From Phycisphaerales bacterium (lineage in GTDB: Bacteria; Planctomycetota; Phycisphaerae; Phycisphaerales; UBA1924): a DNA stretch of 50,259 nucleotides. Each line of letters starts with the position of its first letter. Position 1 is the first letter of the stretch. The position numbers and the translations under genes are program-made. Under the pieces are notes generated by a model. It saw only the letters and a list, made by a program, of their open reading frames with translations. It was not told where the DNA came from and did no database searches. Below are positions 25,808 through 34,547 of this stretch, in pieces. The stretch is taken from the NCBI GenBank assembly GCA_017642965.1, contig JAEPOJ010000010.1, forward strand, positions 52,066 to 102,324, written 5' to 3'.

Positions 25808-27271
25808 TTAGGGCTCATCCTCTGCCTGGATACCGCGCTGCGTTCTGTAGTAATCCTGCTGCGCTTCGAGACGGCGCTGCTCCTGCTGTTCTCTGGCCTT
25901 CTCGCGGCGCTCGAGGCGGACTCGCTCCTCTTCCCAGTCCTGATCCGGGTTGATCAGCAGCTCCGCCGCGCGTCCCTCGGGCAGGTACATGGTGGACACG
26001 AAGTCCTTGTTGAGGAACTCGCCCATCGCCGAGGCCCAGTCGCGGGCGATCATCAGCATCGGGTTGGCCTCGTACTGGGCCTGCTTGGCGTAGAACTGCT
26101 CGAGATCCGCGATGGCACGCGAGACGCGTGAGGACGCCTGCGCCTGCGCGTTCTGCAGGATCTCGGAGACCTCGCCGGACACGAGCGCAAACGTGGGCTC
26201 GCCGTTCCATTCCACCTCACCGCCGAGCATGACGGTGTCGATCTTCGCGAGCAGCTCTTCCGATGCCTCATCTTCGCCGAGTTCGACAAGCCGCTCGTAC
26301 TCGTTGATCATCTCGATGAGCACGCCCGAGCCACGCCCCGCGACGTCGTTGAGCATCCGCTCACGATCGAGCAGCGCCTTTTCGCGCTCCTCGCCCGCGG
26401 CCTGAGCCGCGGACTGAACCGATGCAAACCGGTCGAGCAGGAACATCGGCGGGGACTTGCGGACCAGCACGACGCGGTCGATCGTGATGCCCGCGTCCAC
26501 ATCGTCCAGCGAGCCCTGCGCGGCTTCTCGGATGCGGGACTCGACCGCCTCGGTCGAGGTCTTGAGCAGGTCGTCGATCGTCGTCTCCGCCATCGTGTGC
26601 ACGACCGCGCGGCGGACCACGAGGCGGACCATCTCATTCTCGTTCTGCGGCAGCACGTTCTCGACGAAGTCACGATGGTTCGAGCGGTGGTAGTTCACGC
26701 GGAACTGCGCGTGGGCGATGTTCTGATCCGCGGTCAGGATCATGGAATCCGAGGCGGGGTTCAGACGGCCGTTCGAGTTGAACTCATCGATCGAGGCGTT
26801 GATCAGCTGCTGCTCGCTGGTGGCGCCCGGGCGTGTGGGCATGAAGTCGCTGCCCAGCGGGATCTCGACCGCGCCCTCGCCGACCCGGATCATCTCGCCG
26901 ATCGGGTACGGGGCGGTGATGTGCGCACCGGGCTCGATGTTCGTCTGGGTCGGCTTACCAAGGAAGACCTTGATGCCCCGCTCGCCCTCGTTGATCCGCT
27001 GCACGCCGCTGAAGAAGAACAGCACGACAAGGATCACCATGCCGAACTGGAGAAAGCCGTAGGTAATCCGCAGCGCGTCCGCCAGCGACTGGTTCGCCGC
27101 GTCCATCCTGGCCCGGTTGTTGCTCAGCGAGCTGTCGGACTTGCGCTCGAACCGGACGGAGGCGCTGCGCCCGGAGATCAGTCCGACCTCGGGCTCGGCG
27201 CCCTGGCCAGTCGGCTGCTCAGTCGACTCAGACTCGGTCTGCTGGTTGTCGTGTTCGTGAGGGTCGCTCAT
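25808..27271 (-). CDS. hflK: HflK-like SPFH-domain membrane protein
   Basis: 487 residues. A hydrophilic, cytoplasmic N-terminus (about 1-70), one TM (FLQFGMVILVVLFFFSG, about 74-90), then the SPFH domain starting INEGERGIKVFLGKP and continuing IEPGAHITAPYPIGEMIRV. A long helical region follows (AAQAAGEEREKALLDRERML) and a Gln/Arg/Glu-rich coiled-coil end (REKAREQQEQRRLEAQQ). HflK and HflC form the cage that surrounds FtsH protease in E. coli. Here it is three bases after the hflC-like gene and directly before an ABC ATPase, and the gene order is hflC-hflK, the reverse of the enterobacterial order. No ftsH is in the window. Confidence 0.85.
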   Translation of the reverse strand: MSDPHEHDNQQTESESTEQPTGQGAEPEVGLISGRSASVRFERKSDSSLSNNRARMDAANQSLADALRITYGFLQFGMVILVVLFFFSGVQRINEGERGIKVFLGKPTQTNIEPGAHITAPYPIGEMIRVGEGAVEIPLGSDFMPTRPGATSEQQLINASIDEFNSNGRLNPASDSMILTADQNIAHAQFRVNYHRSNHRDFVENVLPQNENEMVRLVVRRAVVHTMAETTIDDLLKTSTEAVESRIREAAQGSLDDVDAGITIDRVVLVRKSPPMFLLDRFASVQSAAQAAGEEREKALLDRERMLNDVAGRGSGVLIEMINEYERLVELGEDEASEELLAKIDTVMLGGEVEWNGEPTFALVSGEVSEILQNAQAQASSRVSRAIADLEQFYAKQAQYEANPMLMIARDWASAMGEFLNKDFVSTMYLPEGRAAELLINPDQDWEEERVRLERREKAREQQEQRRLEAQQDYYRTQRGIQAEDEP

Positions 27272-27274
27272 CGA

Positions 27275-28279
27275 TCAGCCCTCCGCCCCGTTGGATGCGT
27301 CCTCGCTCTCGCGCGGCCGCGGCGCCGGCAGCTCACCCTGAGACTGCTTGAGCAGCTCTGGATCGAAGAGCTGCATGCCGTAGTCGGAGGTTGAGAAGAT
27401 CAGCGTGAACTTCTTGGCCATGGCCTCGCGCATGAGCTTGATGTTCTGGATGAACACCGCGAGGTCCGGGTTGACGTTCTGCTGCGCGAGGTACGGCGCG
27501 GCTTCCTGCTCACCCTTCGCGAGGATCTCGTCCGCCCGTCGCTGAGCGAACGCGCGGATCCGCTCGGCCTGGCTTGTCGCCTCGGCGTTGATCAGGCGTG
27601 CCTTCGAGCGGCCCTCGGACTCGTACCGCTCGGCGAGTCGGTCCCGGTTCGCGCCCATGCGGTTGATCACAGCCCCGGTCGTCTCCTCGGGGAGCACGAT
27701 GCGGTCGATGCCGACGCTGGTGATCTCGATGCCGTATTCGCTGAGCGACTGACCGCCGCTGCCGCCCTGCACGAGGAGATCGAAGACCGAGGTCTCGAGC
27801 TCGGGGATCACCGAAGCGCCGCGCTCGTTTGTGAACAGGTCCTCCATCCGGTACGTGCTGGTCTCGCCGAGCGCGCTGCGGAGCAGGTCACGCAGCACAT
27901 CGTTCTCTGCCTTCGCGTAATGCTCCTGCGCCCGGTCACCCGCGTTCGAGAAGCTCCGGAAGAACTTCAGCGGATCAGAAACCCGGTAGAACAGGTACGA
28001 CTCCACGATGATCTGGAAGTCGTCCGCGGTCTGGACCGTCTCCGAGCGGGTCTGCACGATCCGAGTGCGCTTGTCGTACTTCGTCACGCTCTGGAACGGG
28101 TACGGCATCTTGAAGTGCAACCCCGGCTCGTCGACGATGGAATCGTCGTTGGCGCTCCCGAAGGTTGTCTTCACCCCGATCTCCGTAAAACGGACGGTGT
28201 ACGTCGCGCTGAACGCGATGAGGATCAGCAGGAACAGGACCGCGAAGAGGGGGATGGCAAGTGATTTGAGCTTCAGCAC
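27275..28279 (-). CDS. hflC: HflC-like SPFH-domain membrane protein
   Basis: 334 residues from the GTG at 28279, chosen because GGAGAA lies seven bases upstream and the TM helix then starts in the usual place; an ATG at 28342 would add 21 residues and a hairpin-coding stretch. TM (about 6-25), SPFH domain with RFTEIGVKTTFG, EPGLHFKMPYPFQSV, ESYLFYRVSDPLKFF, then YGIEITSVGIDRIVLPEE and a charged helix (RDRLAERYESEGRSKARLIN). The C-terminal FSTSDYGMQLFDP matches the end of HflC. Same length as E. coli HflC. Likely hetero-oligomer partner of the hflK-like protein. Confidence 0.88.
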   Translation of the reverse strand: MLKLKSLAIPLFAVLFLLILIAFSATYTVRFTEIGVKTTFGSANDDSIVDEPGLHFKMPYPFQSVTKYDKRTRIVQTRSETVQTADDFQIIVESYLFYRVSDPLKFFRSFSNAGDRAQEHYAKAENDVLRDLLRSALGETSTYRMEDLFTNERGASVIPELETSVFDLLVQGGSGGQSLSEYGIEITSVGIDRIVLPEETTGAVINRMGANRDRLAERYESEGRSKARLINAEATSQAERIRAFAQRRADEILAKGEQEAAPYLAQQNVNPDLAVFIQNIKLMREAMAKKFTLIFSTSDYGMQLFDPELLKQSQGELPAPRPRESEDASNGAEG

Positions 28280-28320
28280 GGCTCGTTCTCCATGTACGCC
28301 CACGGGGCGTGGAACTCCTG

Positions 28321-28335
28321 CCCCGCTATGCGGGG
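28321..28335 (-). other. Small intergenic hairpin before hflC-like gene
   Basis: CCCCGCTATGCGGGG forms a six-pair stem in the 80-base gap between the large SPFH gene and the hflC-like GTG. No T run follows, so it is not a classic terminator. It could be an RNA-processing or stability element. Confidence 0.4.
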
Positions 28336-28359
28336 CGATCATCTCAAAGGATCGTCTGG

Positions 28360-30480
28360 TTACTGTGAAGCAGCCCCACGCTCCGCGTCAAACACGGTGG
28401 TGCCGGCCTGCTTGTCCTGGAGCTCGAGACGCACCTTCAGCGATTCGAGCTCAGCGGGTGTCAGGTACACGCGTGCGTCGGCCATCGCCTCCAGCAACGC
28501 TTCGAAATACATCTTGCTCCGGTAGAGCTCGGGTGCCGCGAGGTAGGCCTCCTGCTGCCCCTGCAGCAGGCTCGCCAGCCCTCGCTCGGACATGTGGCGG
28601 ACCCAACGCTTGGCGCTGGCGCTGAGGATCAGCTCACCCGCCTCGCCCCCCGCACGCTCGAGGATGCGCTGGACCTCCAGCTCCGCCTCGATGTACTCGT
28701 CCGAGTCGCTACCGACGCTGCGCCGAAGCGCATCGAGCTCACGGAGCTTCTCGGAGATTTCCTCAGCGAGTTCCACGGAGCCGGCGACATCCGCGAGCTC
28801 GCTGATCTGCGCCTTGAGGGCCTCCTCTACCAGCGATTCGCGGTTCTGACGGGCAGAGATCACACGCTCGAACGACGGAGCGACCCGAGTCGGCGGGTGC
28901 ACGCCGTTAATCCCGATGAACAGGATCTCGATGCCGGCACCCGCGCCGTTATTAAACTGTGCGTACGCCTCTTCCAGCCTGCCCTTCAGTTCTGAGGGCA
29001 TCGTGGTCCGGTGGGTCGCCAGGACCTCGTCGATGGCGAGTTCCCCGAAATACTGGGTGACAACCCGTCGCCCGACCTGACGCAGGACCTGCTCACGCTG
29101 ACCGGGGGCGGCAAACTGGTCAAAGAGCTTGACGTTGCGGACCACGTAGTGCATCGGCACCTCGGCGGCAACGAGCGAGAGCTCGGCCACGGTGCTCGCC
29201 CCCCCCTCACCGTTCGCGCGGCTCTCCGTGTCCTGATTCCGCTCGGGCTGAACGATGTTCAGACGCTCCGAGCGCGTGTGGTTTTCCGTCCACAGGATCG
29301 GCTTGTTGTCCTCGCTCGGTGGGTTCGAGGCAAGGTGAAGCACCCGTACACCGGTGGTCGTGCGGACTTCTTCATCGCCGGTGCCGACGGAGACCGGGGT
29401 CTCGTATGTTGAGAACGGCCAGGGCCACTTCACGTGCAGGCCAGGCCCCACGTCCCCATCACCCTGCTCACCACCGATGCTGAAGAGCGGCTCGGAAATC
29501 ACACCGTTGGTCAGGATCAGCCCCCGCTCGTGCGGCTCGACCACAACCAGCGAAGACATGAGCCAGCCTATACCGACGGCGATGGCAATGAACGCGAGGA
29601 TCCAGCGGCTGAGCAGCTGGTAGAACCACGAGCTCGTGACGTCGATACCGAACTGGTAGTTGACCGCCTCTCCGACGTTCTCGGCGATCCGATCCGGCGC
29701 CGCGAGCAGGCTCAGGAACCGCGAATCGAACGCGGGGCGCGGGAGCTCACCCGGCTTACGCGGGCGATAGATATCCAGGAGCAGGTTCAGGATGATCTCG
29801 GCGCCGTACGCCATCATGCCGATCGACACGATGTGTGGGCCGTAGTTGATGACGAAGTCGATGCCGAGCGCCAAGTCGAGGAAGCCGCCAACGCCCAGGA
29901 TGACACCCACGAGCGCTGCCGCAACCGAGGTGGTCGCGCCGGCTCGCAGGTTCGCCCACGCATCGACCTTCGCCATGCCCGAGATAAACCGAGCGAAGAC
30001 AAAGCCAACGACCGCGACCGCGATGCCGATCGCCAATGCCCATCCCGCGTGGTCGGTTGTGTTGATCTGCCCCGGCTCGATGTTCCGGTAGGTCGCGAAC
30101 CCGAACCAGATATTGATCAGCGCGAGCAGGATCGCGGTGCCAGGGACGATCCATTTGTACATGAAGGCCAGACGACGCGCCGCGACACGCATCTCATCGC
30201 CCGTGTTCTCGAAGGCGCTGGCCGCCGCAGCGCCGCTCACGGCGAGCTGCTCCGCTTCCATGGTTTCGATCCGCTCACGGCGGTGCTGGTCGAAGACGAG
30301 CAGCAGCACACCCCACACGAGCACGCCGCTGAGCAGGAAGATCGCGGCGATCCCCCCGGTCGCGTCGGTCGCGCTCCGTGCATAGAAGAAGACCGTGAGG
30401 GTCAGGATCAGCTGGATCACCAGCCCGATGATGGCCGTCGTCGCCGCCTTGCGGTAAGTCAGATAGTCGCCCTGGTTCAT
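28360..30480 (-). CDS. Polytopic SPFH-domain protein, first gene of the SPFH/ABC operon
   Basis: 706 residues. The N-terminal half has several TM helices (about 15-35, 42-62, 108-128, 146-166, 182-205, 213-235 and 288-312). The C-terminal half is an SPFH domain: VVEPHERGLILTNG, GPGLHVKWPWPFSTYE, EVPMHYVVRNVKLFDQF, RVVTQYFGELAIDEVLATHR, GIEILFIGINGVHPPTRVAP, then a helical region with RQNRESLVEEALKAQISEL. It is thus an HflK-type protein fused to a multi-helix membrane domain, which ordinary HflK lacks. The ATG at 30480 has AGAGGA about 12 bases upstream. It leads a six-gene operon and lies divergently to a second ABC-2 permease. Confidence 0.83.
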   Translation of the reverse strand: MNQGDYLTYRKAATTAIIGLVIQLILTLTVFFYARSATDATGGIAAIFLLSGVLVWGVLLLVFDQHRRERIETMEAEQLAVSGAAAASAFENTGDEMRVAARRLAFMYKWIVPGTAILLALINIWFGFATYRNIEPGQINTTDHAGWALAIGIAVAVVGFVFARFISGMAKVDAWANLRAGATTSVAAALVGVILGVGGFLDLALGIDFVINYGPHIVSIGMMAYGAEIILNLLLDIYRPRKPGELPRPAFDSRFLSLLAAPDRIAENVGEAVNYQFGIDVTSSWFYQLLSRWILAFIAIAVGIGWLMSSLVVVEPHERGLILTNGVISEPLFSIGGEQGDGDVGPGLHVKWPWPFSTYETPVSVGTGDEEVRTTTGVRVLHLASNPPSEDNKPILWTENHTRSERLNIVQPERNQDTESRANGEGGASTVAELSLVAAEVPMHYVVRNVKLFDQFAAPGQREQVLRQVGRRVVTQYFGELAIDEVLATHRTTMPSELKGRLEEAYAQFNNGAGAGIEILFIGINGVHPPTRVAPSFERVISARQNRESLVEEALKAQISELADVAGSVELAEEISEKLRELDALRRSVGSDSDEYIEAELEVQRILERAGGEAGELILSASAKRWVRHMSERGLASLLQGQQEAYLAAPELYRSKMYFEALLEAMADARVYLTPAELESLKVRLELQDKQAGTTVFDAERGAASQ

Positions 30481-30852
30481 TGGGTGCGTCGTCCTCTGTC
30501 TTGGTCACGATGGCATTGTGCCCGCACGGGTTCCGTCGCTGTGGTATACGCGCCGTCCCCAGGCCCACACCACGGGGTGCTGATACTAGGTGCGCAAACC
30601 GTCGATTTGGCCCACGACCCGAACGCGGTTTCTCCTGCTTGAAAACCGCACTGTGCGGATCCCGGTTTCGTGTGTGCCCAACCCTACGAGGCGGTCCGCC
30701 GTCCGGTTCACAGATGATTGACGCATATCTCCAAGTTTCTCCCAATCCTCCCGAACCGAACACGGACAGACGCGTAGCACCATGCACACCCCGTGCCCCG
30801 CGCAGACACTGCGCCCCCACACACGCCCGGTACGACCCTATCATCCGCGTCC
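30481..30852. other. Divergent intergenic region (no gene seen)
   Basis: 372 bases between the polytopic SPFH gene (minus) and the second permease gene (plus). TATACC on the minus strand (complement of 30542-30547) and TATCAT on the plus strand (30839-30844) are candidate -10 elements. I see no convincing -35, operator or small gene. Confidence 0.5.
30839..30844 (+). promoter_or_regulatory. Possible -10 element for a leaderless permease message
   Basis: TATCAT lies eight bases before the ATG at 30853, and no Shine-Dalgarno sequence is present. Confidence 0.35.
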
Positions 30853-32370
30853 ATGCTCACGACCATTGTGCCAATTGCCCGTAACGCGCTCAAAGAGAGC
30901 ATCCGCCAGCCGGTGTTCTTTATCATGCTGCTGCTCGCGGCATTCATCCAGCTGCTCAATACGTGGGTCGTCGGCTTCACCATGGGTGCCCGCAACGTGC
31001 CCGGCGAGGTCACCGGCGATGACAAAATGCTCCTCGATGTCTCGATGGGCGGCATATTCCTCCTGGGAATCATGCTCGCGGCGTTCATCTCGACCGCGGC
31101 GATATCCCGGGAAATTGAGAACAAAACCGTACTCACGGTGGTCTCCAAGCCCATCTCACGCACCAGCGTAATCCTCGGCAAGTTCATCGGGATCTCGATC
31201 GCCATGCTGATCGCGATCGCCATCATGATCGCGTTCCTGCTCTTCGGGATCAGGCACGGCATCCTCTCGACCGCCGCCGACGATCCGGTCTGGCCCGTCA
31301 TCCTGTTCTCGGTGGGCTCGATCCTGCTCTCGATCATCATCGGCGCCTTAGGGAACTATGCCTACGGCTGGTCGTTCGGGCAGACCGCGGCCCTCGTCCT
31401 CTTCCCGCTGATCTGGATCGGGTACGGCGTGTCGCTCTTCATCGATGAAGACTGGACGATGGTGGACCCGAGCGAGAACTTCAAGCCGCAGATCATGCTG
31501 GCCTGCGCGTGCCTGGGCATGGCGCTGCTGGTCATGACCTCGATCGCTACGGCGATCTCGACTCGCTTCGGGCAGGTCATCACCATCGCGTTCTGCGCGG
31601 GGATCTTCGTGATCGGGCTGCTCTCGAACTACTGGTTCGGGCGAGATATTTTCGAGAACGAGCGTTTCGGGCAGGTCGCCGTCGTGGACTCCCCCACCAA
31701 TCTGGACCTGTACGACTTCTTCAACGATCAGGTGTGGGATCTTGCCGCACAGCGGAACAACATGAGCGTTGAGGAGTTTGCCGACGCGGGGTTCGACCCC
31801 AGGCGGTACGTGAGTCTCCCCGAACTGCTGACGTTCGATCAGGAACCGCTCAAGGACGACACCTACTTCAATCAGGTGATGCTCCGCGAGCCCGGTTCGG
31901 TGCTGCACATCACACTCCTTGGCCCGCCCCGCGAGGATATCAAGGTCGGCGACCCGGTCTACTACGGGGCATCGCCCTCGGGCGTCGGAATGATTACGCC
32001 GGAGTTTCAACCCCTGGCCGCGGGTCAGGTTGTGCAAGCCGACGCCCGCGAAGAGCCCGGGCTGTTCATCTATGACATCGCCGATAATCGCATCGCGATC
32101 ATGCAGGTGGGCGAGACCTCCGTGCCGCTCTCGCGCCCCCCGCTGCCCGGCGACTCGCTGTTCCGCCAGCGCACCGTGACGCACCCGGTCCCGCTGGTGG
32201 TCTGGTCCGTGGTCCCCAACATGCAGTCCTTCTGGCTGCTCGACGCGATCACGCAGAACCAGCCCATCCCAGTCTCGCACGTCGTGCTTGTCTACCTGTA
32301 CGGCGGGTGCCAGATCGTGGTGTTCCTGTCGCTGGCGGTGATCCTGTTCCAGGGACGGGATGTGGGCTGA
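30853..32370 (+). CDS. Second ABC-2 type transporter permease
   Basis: 505 residues from the ATG at 30853, where the first TM-bearing segment (LTTIVPIARNALKESIRQPV) begins. TM helices near 20-40, 70-92, 108-135, 150-175, 178-198, 215-240, 245-268 and, after a roughly 200-residue hydrophilic domain, one near 480-500. ISREIENKTVLTVVSKPISR then SVILGKFIGISIAML matches the coupling segment of the minus-strand permease (ISxExxxK...KP...LGK-x-x-G), so the two are related. It has no ATPase of its own nearby other than the one at 24515-25807, and may share it. Convergent with the glycosyltransferase gene, six bases apart. Confidence 0.82.
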   Translation: MLTTIVPIARNALKESIRQPVFFIMLLLAAFIQLLNTWVVGFTMGARNVPGEVTGDDKMLLDVSMGGIFLLGIMLAAFISTAAISREIENKTVLTVVSKPISRTSVILGKFIGISIAMLIAIAIMIAFLLFGIRHGILSTAADDPVWPVILFSVGSILLSIIIGALGNYAYGWSFGQTAALVLFPLIWIGYGVSLFIDEDWTMVDPSENFKPQIMLACACLGMALLVMTSIATAISTRFGQVITIAFCAGIFVIGLLSNYWFGRDIFENERFGQVAVVDSPTNLDLYDFFNDQVWDLAAQRNNMSVEEFADAGFDPRRYVSLPELLTFDQEPLKDDTYFNQVMLREPGSVLHITLLGPPREDIKVGDPVYYGASPSGVGMITPEFQPLAAGQVVQADAREEPGLFIYDIADNRIAIMQVGETSVPLSRPPLPGDSLFRQRTVTHPVPLVVWSVVPNMQSFWLLDAITQNQPIPVSHVVLVYLYGGCQIVVFLSLAVILFQGRDVG

Positions 32371-32376
32371 GCGAAA

Positions 32377-33846
32377 CTACAGGCTCGCGATCGCCCGCCC
32401 GTAGACCTTGACGCACTTCTCCGCCGCCCCGTCCCAGTTGAGACCGCGCAGCTCGAAGCGGCCGTGCTCACGAAGTGTCTGCCCGAGTGGCGGGTAACGC
32501 AGCACGGCCACGATCTTGTTGGCCATCTCGTCCGTGTCCCAGAAGTCCACCTTCAGCGCGTGGGTCAGGACCTCGGACACGCCCGATTGCTTGGACACGA
32601 TCACGGGCACGTCGTTGCGCATCGCCTCCAACGGCGCGATCCCAAAGGGCTCGGACACGCTGGGCATCACGTAGCAGTCCGCCATCTGGTACACGCGATC
32701 CACGTCGCGCCCGCGCAGGAACCCCGTGAACAAGACCTTGTGCCCGATGCCGATCGACGCGGCGTGCTCGATCATCCGCACCGCCATGTCGCCCGAACCA
32801 GCGACCACGAACTTGACCTTCTCTTCCTTCTCAAGAACGCGCTTGGCCGCCTCGATGAAGTACTCGGGCCCCTTCTGCATTGTGATGCGCCCGAGGAACA
32901 GGACGATCCGCTCATCGCGTTCGATCGCGGCGCCCCGCTGGGGCTGGGCATCGTGCTGGGCGACGCCGTTGTAGACGACATCGATCTTGGAATCCTCAAC
33001 CCCATACTTCGCGTGCACGATCGCCTTGGTCAGACGCGAGACCGCGACCACACGGTCCGCCCCCTGCATGCCCGCCCGCTCGATGTCGTACACGCCCTGG
33101 TTGATGTGCTCACCGGAGCGGTCGAACTCGGTCGCGTGGATGTGACACACGAGCGGCTTGCCCGTGATCTGCTTGAGCAGCAGCCCCGCCTGATAGGTCA
33201 GCCAGTCGTGGGCGTGGATGACATCGAACTTCTCGGTCAGCCCGAGTGCCGCGACGAGGCGGGCGTAGCGTTGCGCATCGCCGAACAGGTCGCTCCCGTA
33301 CCCGCTGTCGCCGGTCCCGAGCCCGTGGACGCTATCCACCAAGGCGTCGAAGGCGTCCGCGATCTGGGTCGCGCTGGCGGTCTGCAGGGCCTTGAACCCG
33401 CTGGGATCACGCAGCGCCTCCTGCGCGTTCGCCTGGACTGCCCGCGACTCGCGGATCTCCTCAATCAGGCGGGTGAGCGTGTTGCCCACATCCACCCCCG
33501 GGTACGAGCTTGGGTAGCTGGACTCGAACTCCTCGATGCGCCGGGAGAGTGTCTCGATGAGCTGCGGATCGCGCTGATGCGCCGGGTCCATCGGCTCAGG
33601 ATCCGCCCCACCGCTCGCCGGCTGTGGCGAGATCGCACCGGTCCGAAGGGCCTTGGCCCGCTGCGCGAGGACGCGCGGACCGATCAACTCGACGTGCGAT
33701 TGGTGCCCCTCTGGCACGGGCTGTGGCAGGATAAAAACCACCTCATGGCCCTGTTTCACGAGCGAGCGCGTGAGCCCCTCAACCGCGGTCCCCAGACCGC
33801 CGGCCATAAAAGGGGGAAACTCCCATCCGAGCATGAGTATGCGCAT
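32377..33846 (-). CDS. Family 4 (GT-B) glycosyltransferase, glycogen-synthase-like N-terminus
   Basis: 489 residues. The N-terminus MRILMLGWEFPPFMAGGLGT is typical of GT4 and GT5 enzymes of the glycogen or starch synthase kind. FDVIHAHDWLTYQAG, PLVCHIHATEFDRSGEH and the C-terminal GT1-type domain (RIVLFLGRITMQKGPEYFIE, then SVSEPFGIAPLEAM, whose EPFGIAPLE is the E-x7-E nucleotide-sugar signature) support a retaining GT-B fold. An insertion of about 120 residues (65-185), partly helical and low-complexity, separates the first Rossmann strands from HAHDW. Donor and acceptor cannot be read from the sequence. It follows a small acidic-protein gene by 46 bases on the same strand. Confidence 0.87.
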   Translation of the reverse strand: MRILMLGWEFPPFMAGGLGTAVEGLTRSLVKQGHEVVFILPQPVPEGHQSHVELIGPRVLAQRAKALRTGAISPQPASGGADPEPMDPAHQRDPQLIETLSRRIEEFESSYPSSYPGVDVGNTLTRLIEEIRESRAVQANAQEALRDPSGFKALQTASATQIADAFDALVDSVHGLGTGDSGYGSDLFGDAQRYARLVAALGLTEKFDVIHAHDWLTYQAGLLLKQITGKPLVCHIHATEFDRSGEHINQGVYDIERAGMQGADRVVAVSRLTKAIVHAKYGVEDSKIDVVYNGVAQHDAQPQRGAAIERDERIVLFLGRITMQKGPEYFIEAAKRVLEKEEKVKFVVAGSGDMAVRMIEHAASIGIGHKVLFTGFLRGRDVDRVYQMADCYVMPSVSEPFGIAPLEAMRNDVPVIVSKQSGVSEVLTHALKVDFWDTDEMANKIVAVLRYPPLGQTLREHGRFELRGLNWDGAAEKCVKVYGRAIASL

Positions 33847-33892
33847 GATCCTTGCTGCCTTTGCTCGCGATCGGGACGGGAGCCAACTCGGC

Positions 33893-34363
33893 TCAGTCCT
33901 CTTCGTCCTCGCTCATATCCCCCAGCTCACGGAAGACCGCCTCGTATCCCTTGAGCCAGATCAGTGCGTGCTCCGGCGCGTCCGGGCTGCTCAGCGGAGT
34001 CGTGAGCTTGGAGCGGAACACGTAGACCTTCTCAGGGGAGCGGAAGTGATCGAACTCGACCACCGCGTCGTGGTGCCCTAGATCGATGATCTCCTCTTCG
34101 AGCAGCTCGTCGAGCTTGTCGCCCGTGCCGACCAGATCGCCCTCGATCGAGCCCGACAGCCAGCGATCCTCGGTCTCCAGCGAGATCCAGACATCGCCCT
34201 CTTCGACATAGACCCGGTAGAACGCGGGCTCAGCGGAGCCGTCCGCCTCGCAGCTTACCCCGCGCGAGTCGATCGTGACACCCGCGAAAACATCGGCGGC
34301 CTCGGCCCCGGCGCGAACGTGCTCGTACAACTTCTGCTTGGTATCTGCCGTCTCGGTGCTCAT
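33893..34363 (-). CDS. Small acidic protein of unknown function
   Basis: 156 residues from the ATG at 34363, preceded by TAAGGGTAG. Cytoplasmic by composition (no signal or TM), strongly acidic, ending LGDMSEDEED. Predicted alternating strands and helices: YRVYVEEGDVWISLETEDRW, GSIEGDLVGTGDKLDELLEE, VVEFDHFRSPEKVYVFRS, ALIWLKGYEAVFRELGDM. I do not recognise a family. Its position directly upstream of, and in the same orientation as, the glycosyltransferase suggests co-expression and possibly a regulatory or accessory role. Confidence 0.78.
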   Translation of the reverse strand: MSTETADTKQKLYEHVRAGAEAADVFAGVTIDSRGVSCEADGSAEPAFYRVYVEEGDVWISLETEDRWLSGSIEGDLVGTGDKLDELLEEEIIDLGHHDAVVEFDHFRSPEKVYVFRSKLTTPLSSPDAPEHALIWLKGYEAVFRELGDMSEDEED

Positions 34364-34503
34364 GTCGTCTCTACCCTTAATCGATCGGGCCCTGCGGCCC
34401 AGAATCGGCTTTCTTCGGCATGATAGACGCGCCCCGCGGCACTCGCGCGAGCGACATCCGATAATCACGAATCGCCCGGATGCATTCCACTGCATCCCGA
34501 GAC

Positions 34504-34531
34504 TCGACAAGCTCAAAAGCCGGTGTATACT
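34504..34531 (+). promoter_or_regulatory. tRNA-Leu promoter
   Basis: TCGACA (34504-34509) and TATACT (34526-34531) with 16 bases between. Transcription would start near 34538, ten bases before the tRNA. Confidence 0.65.
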
Positions 34532-34547
34532 TCCCCTCACACAACTG

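Noticed and set aside
28321..28335. Rho-independent terminator between the polytopic SPFH and hflC-like genes
   Set aside because: The stem has no T run; kept only as a possible processing hairpin.
29434..30642. Open frame antisense to the polytopic SPFH gene
   Set aside because: Very Arg/Asp/Gln-rich with no domains or TM; the minus strand shows clear TM helices and the SPFH core.
30718..30746. Sigma70 promoter starting with TTGACG upstream of the second permease
   Set aside because: No acceptable -10 at 16-18 bases downstream.
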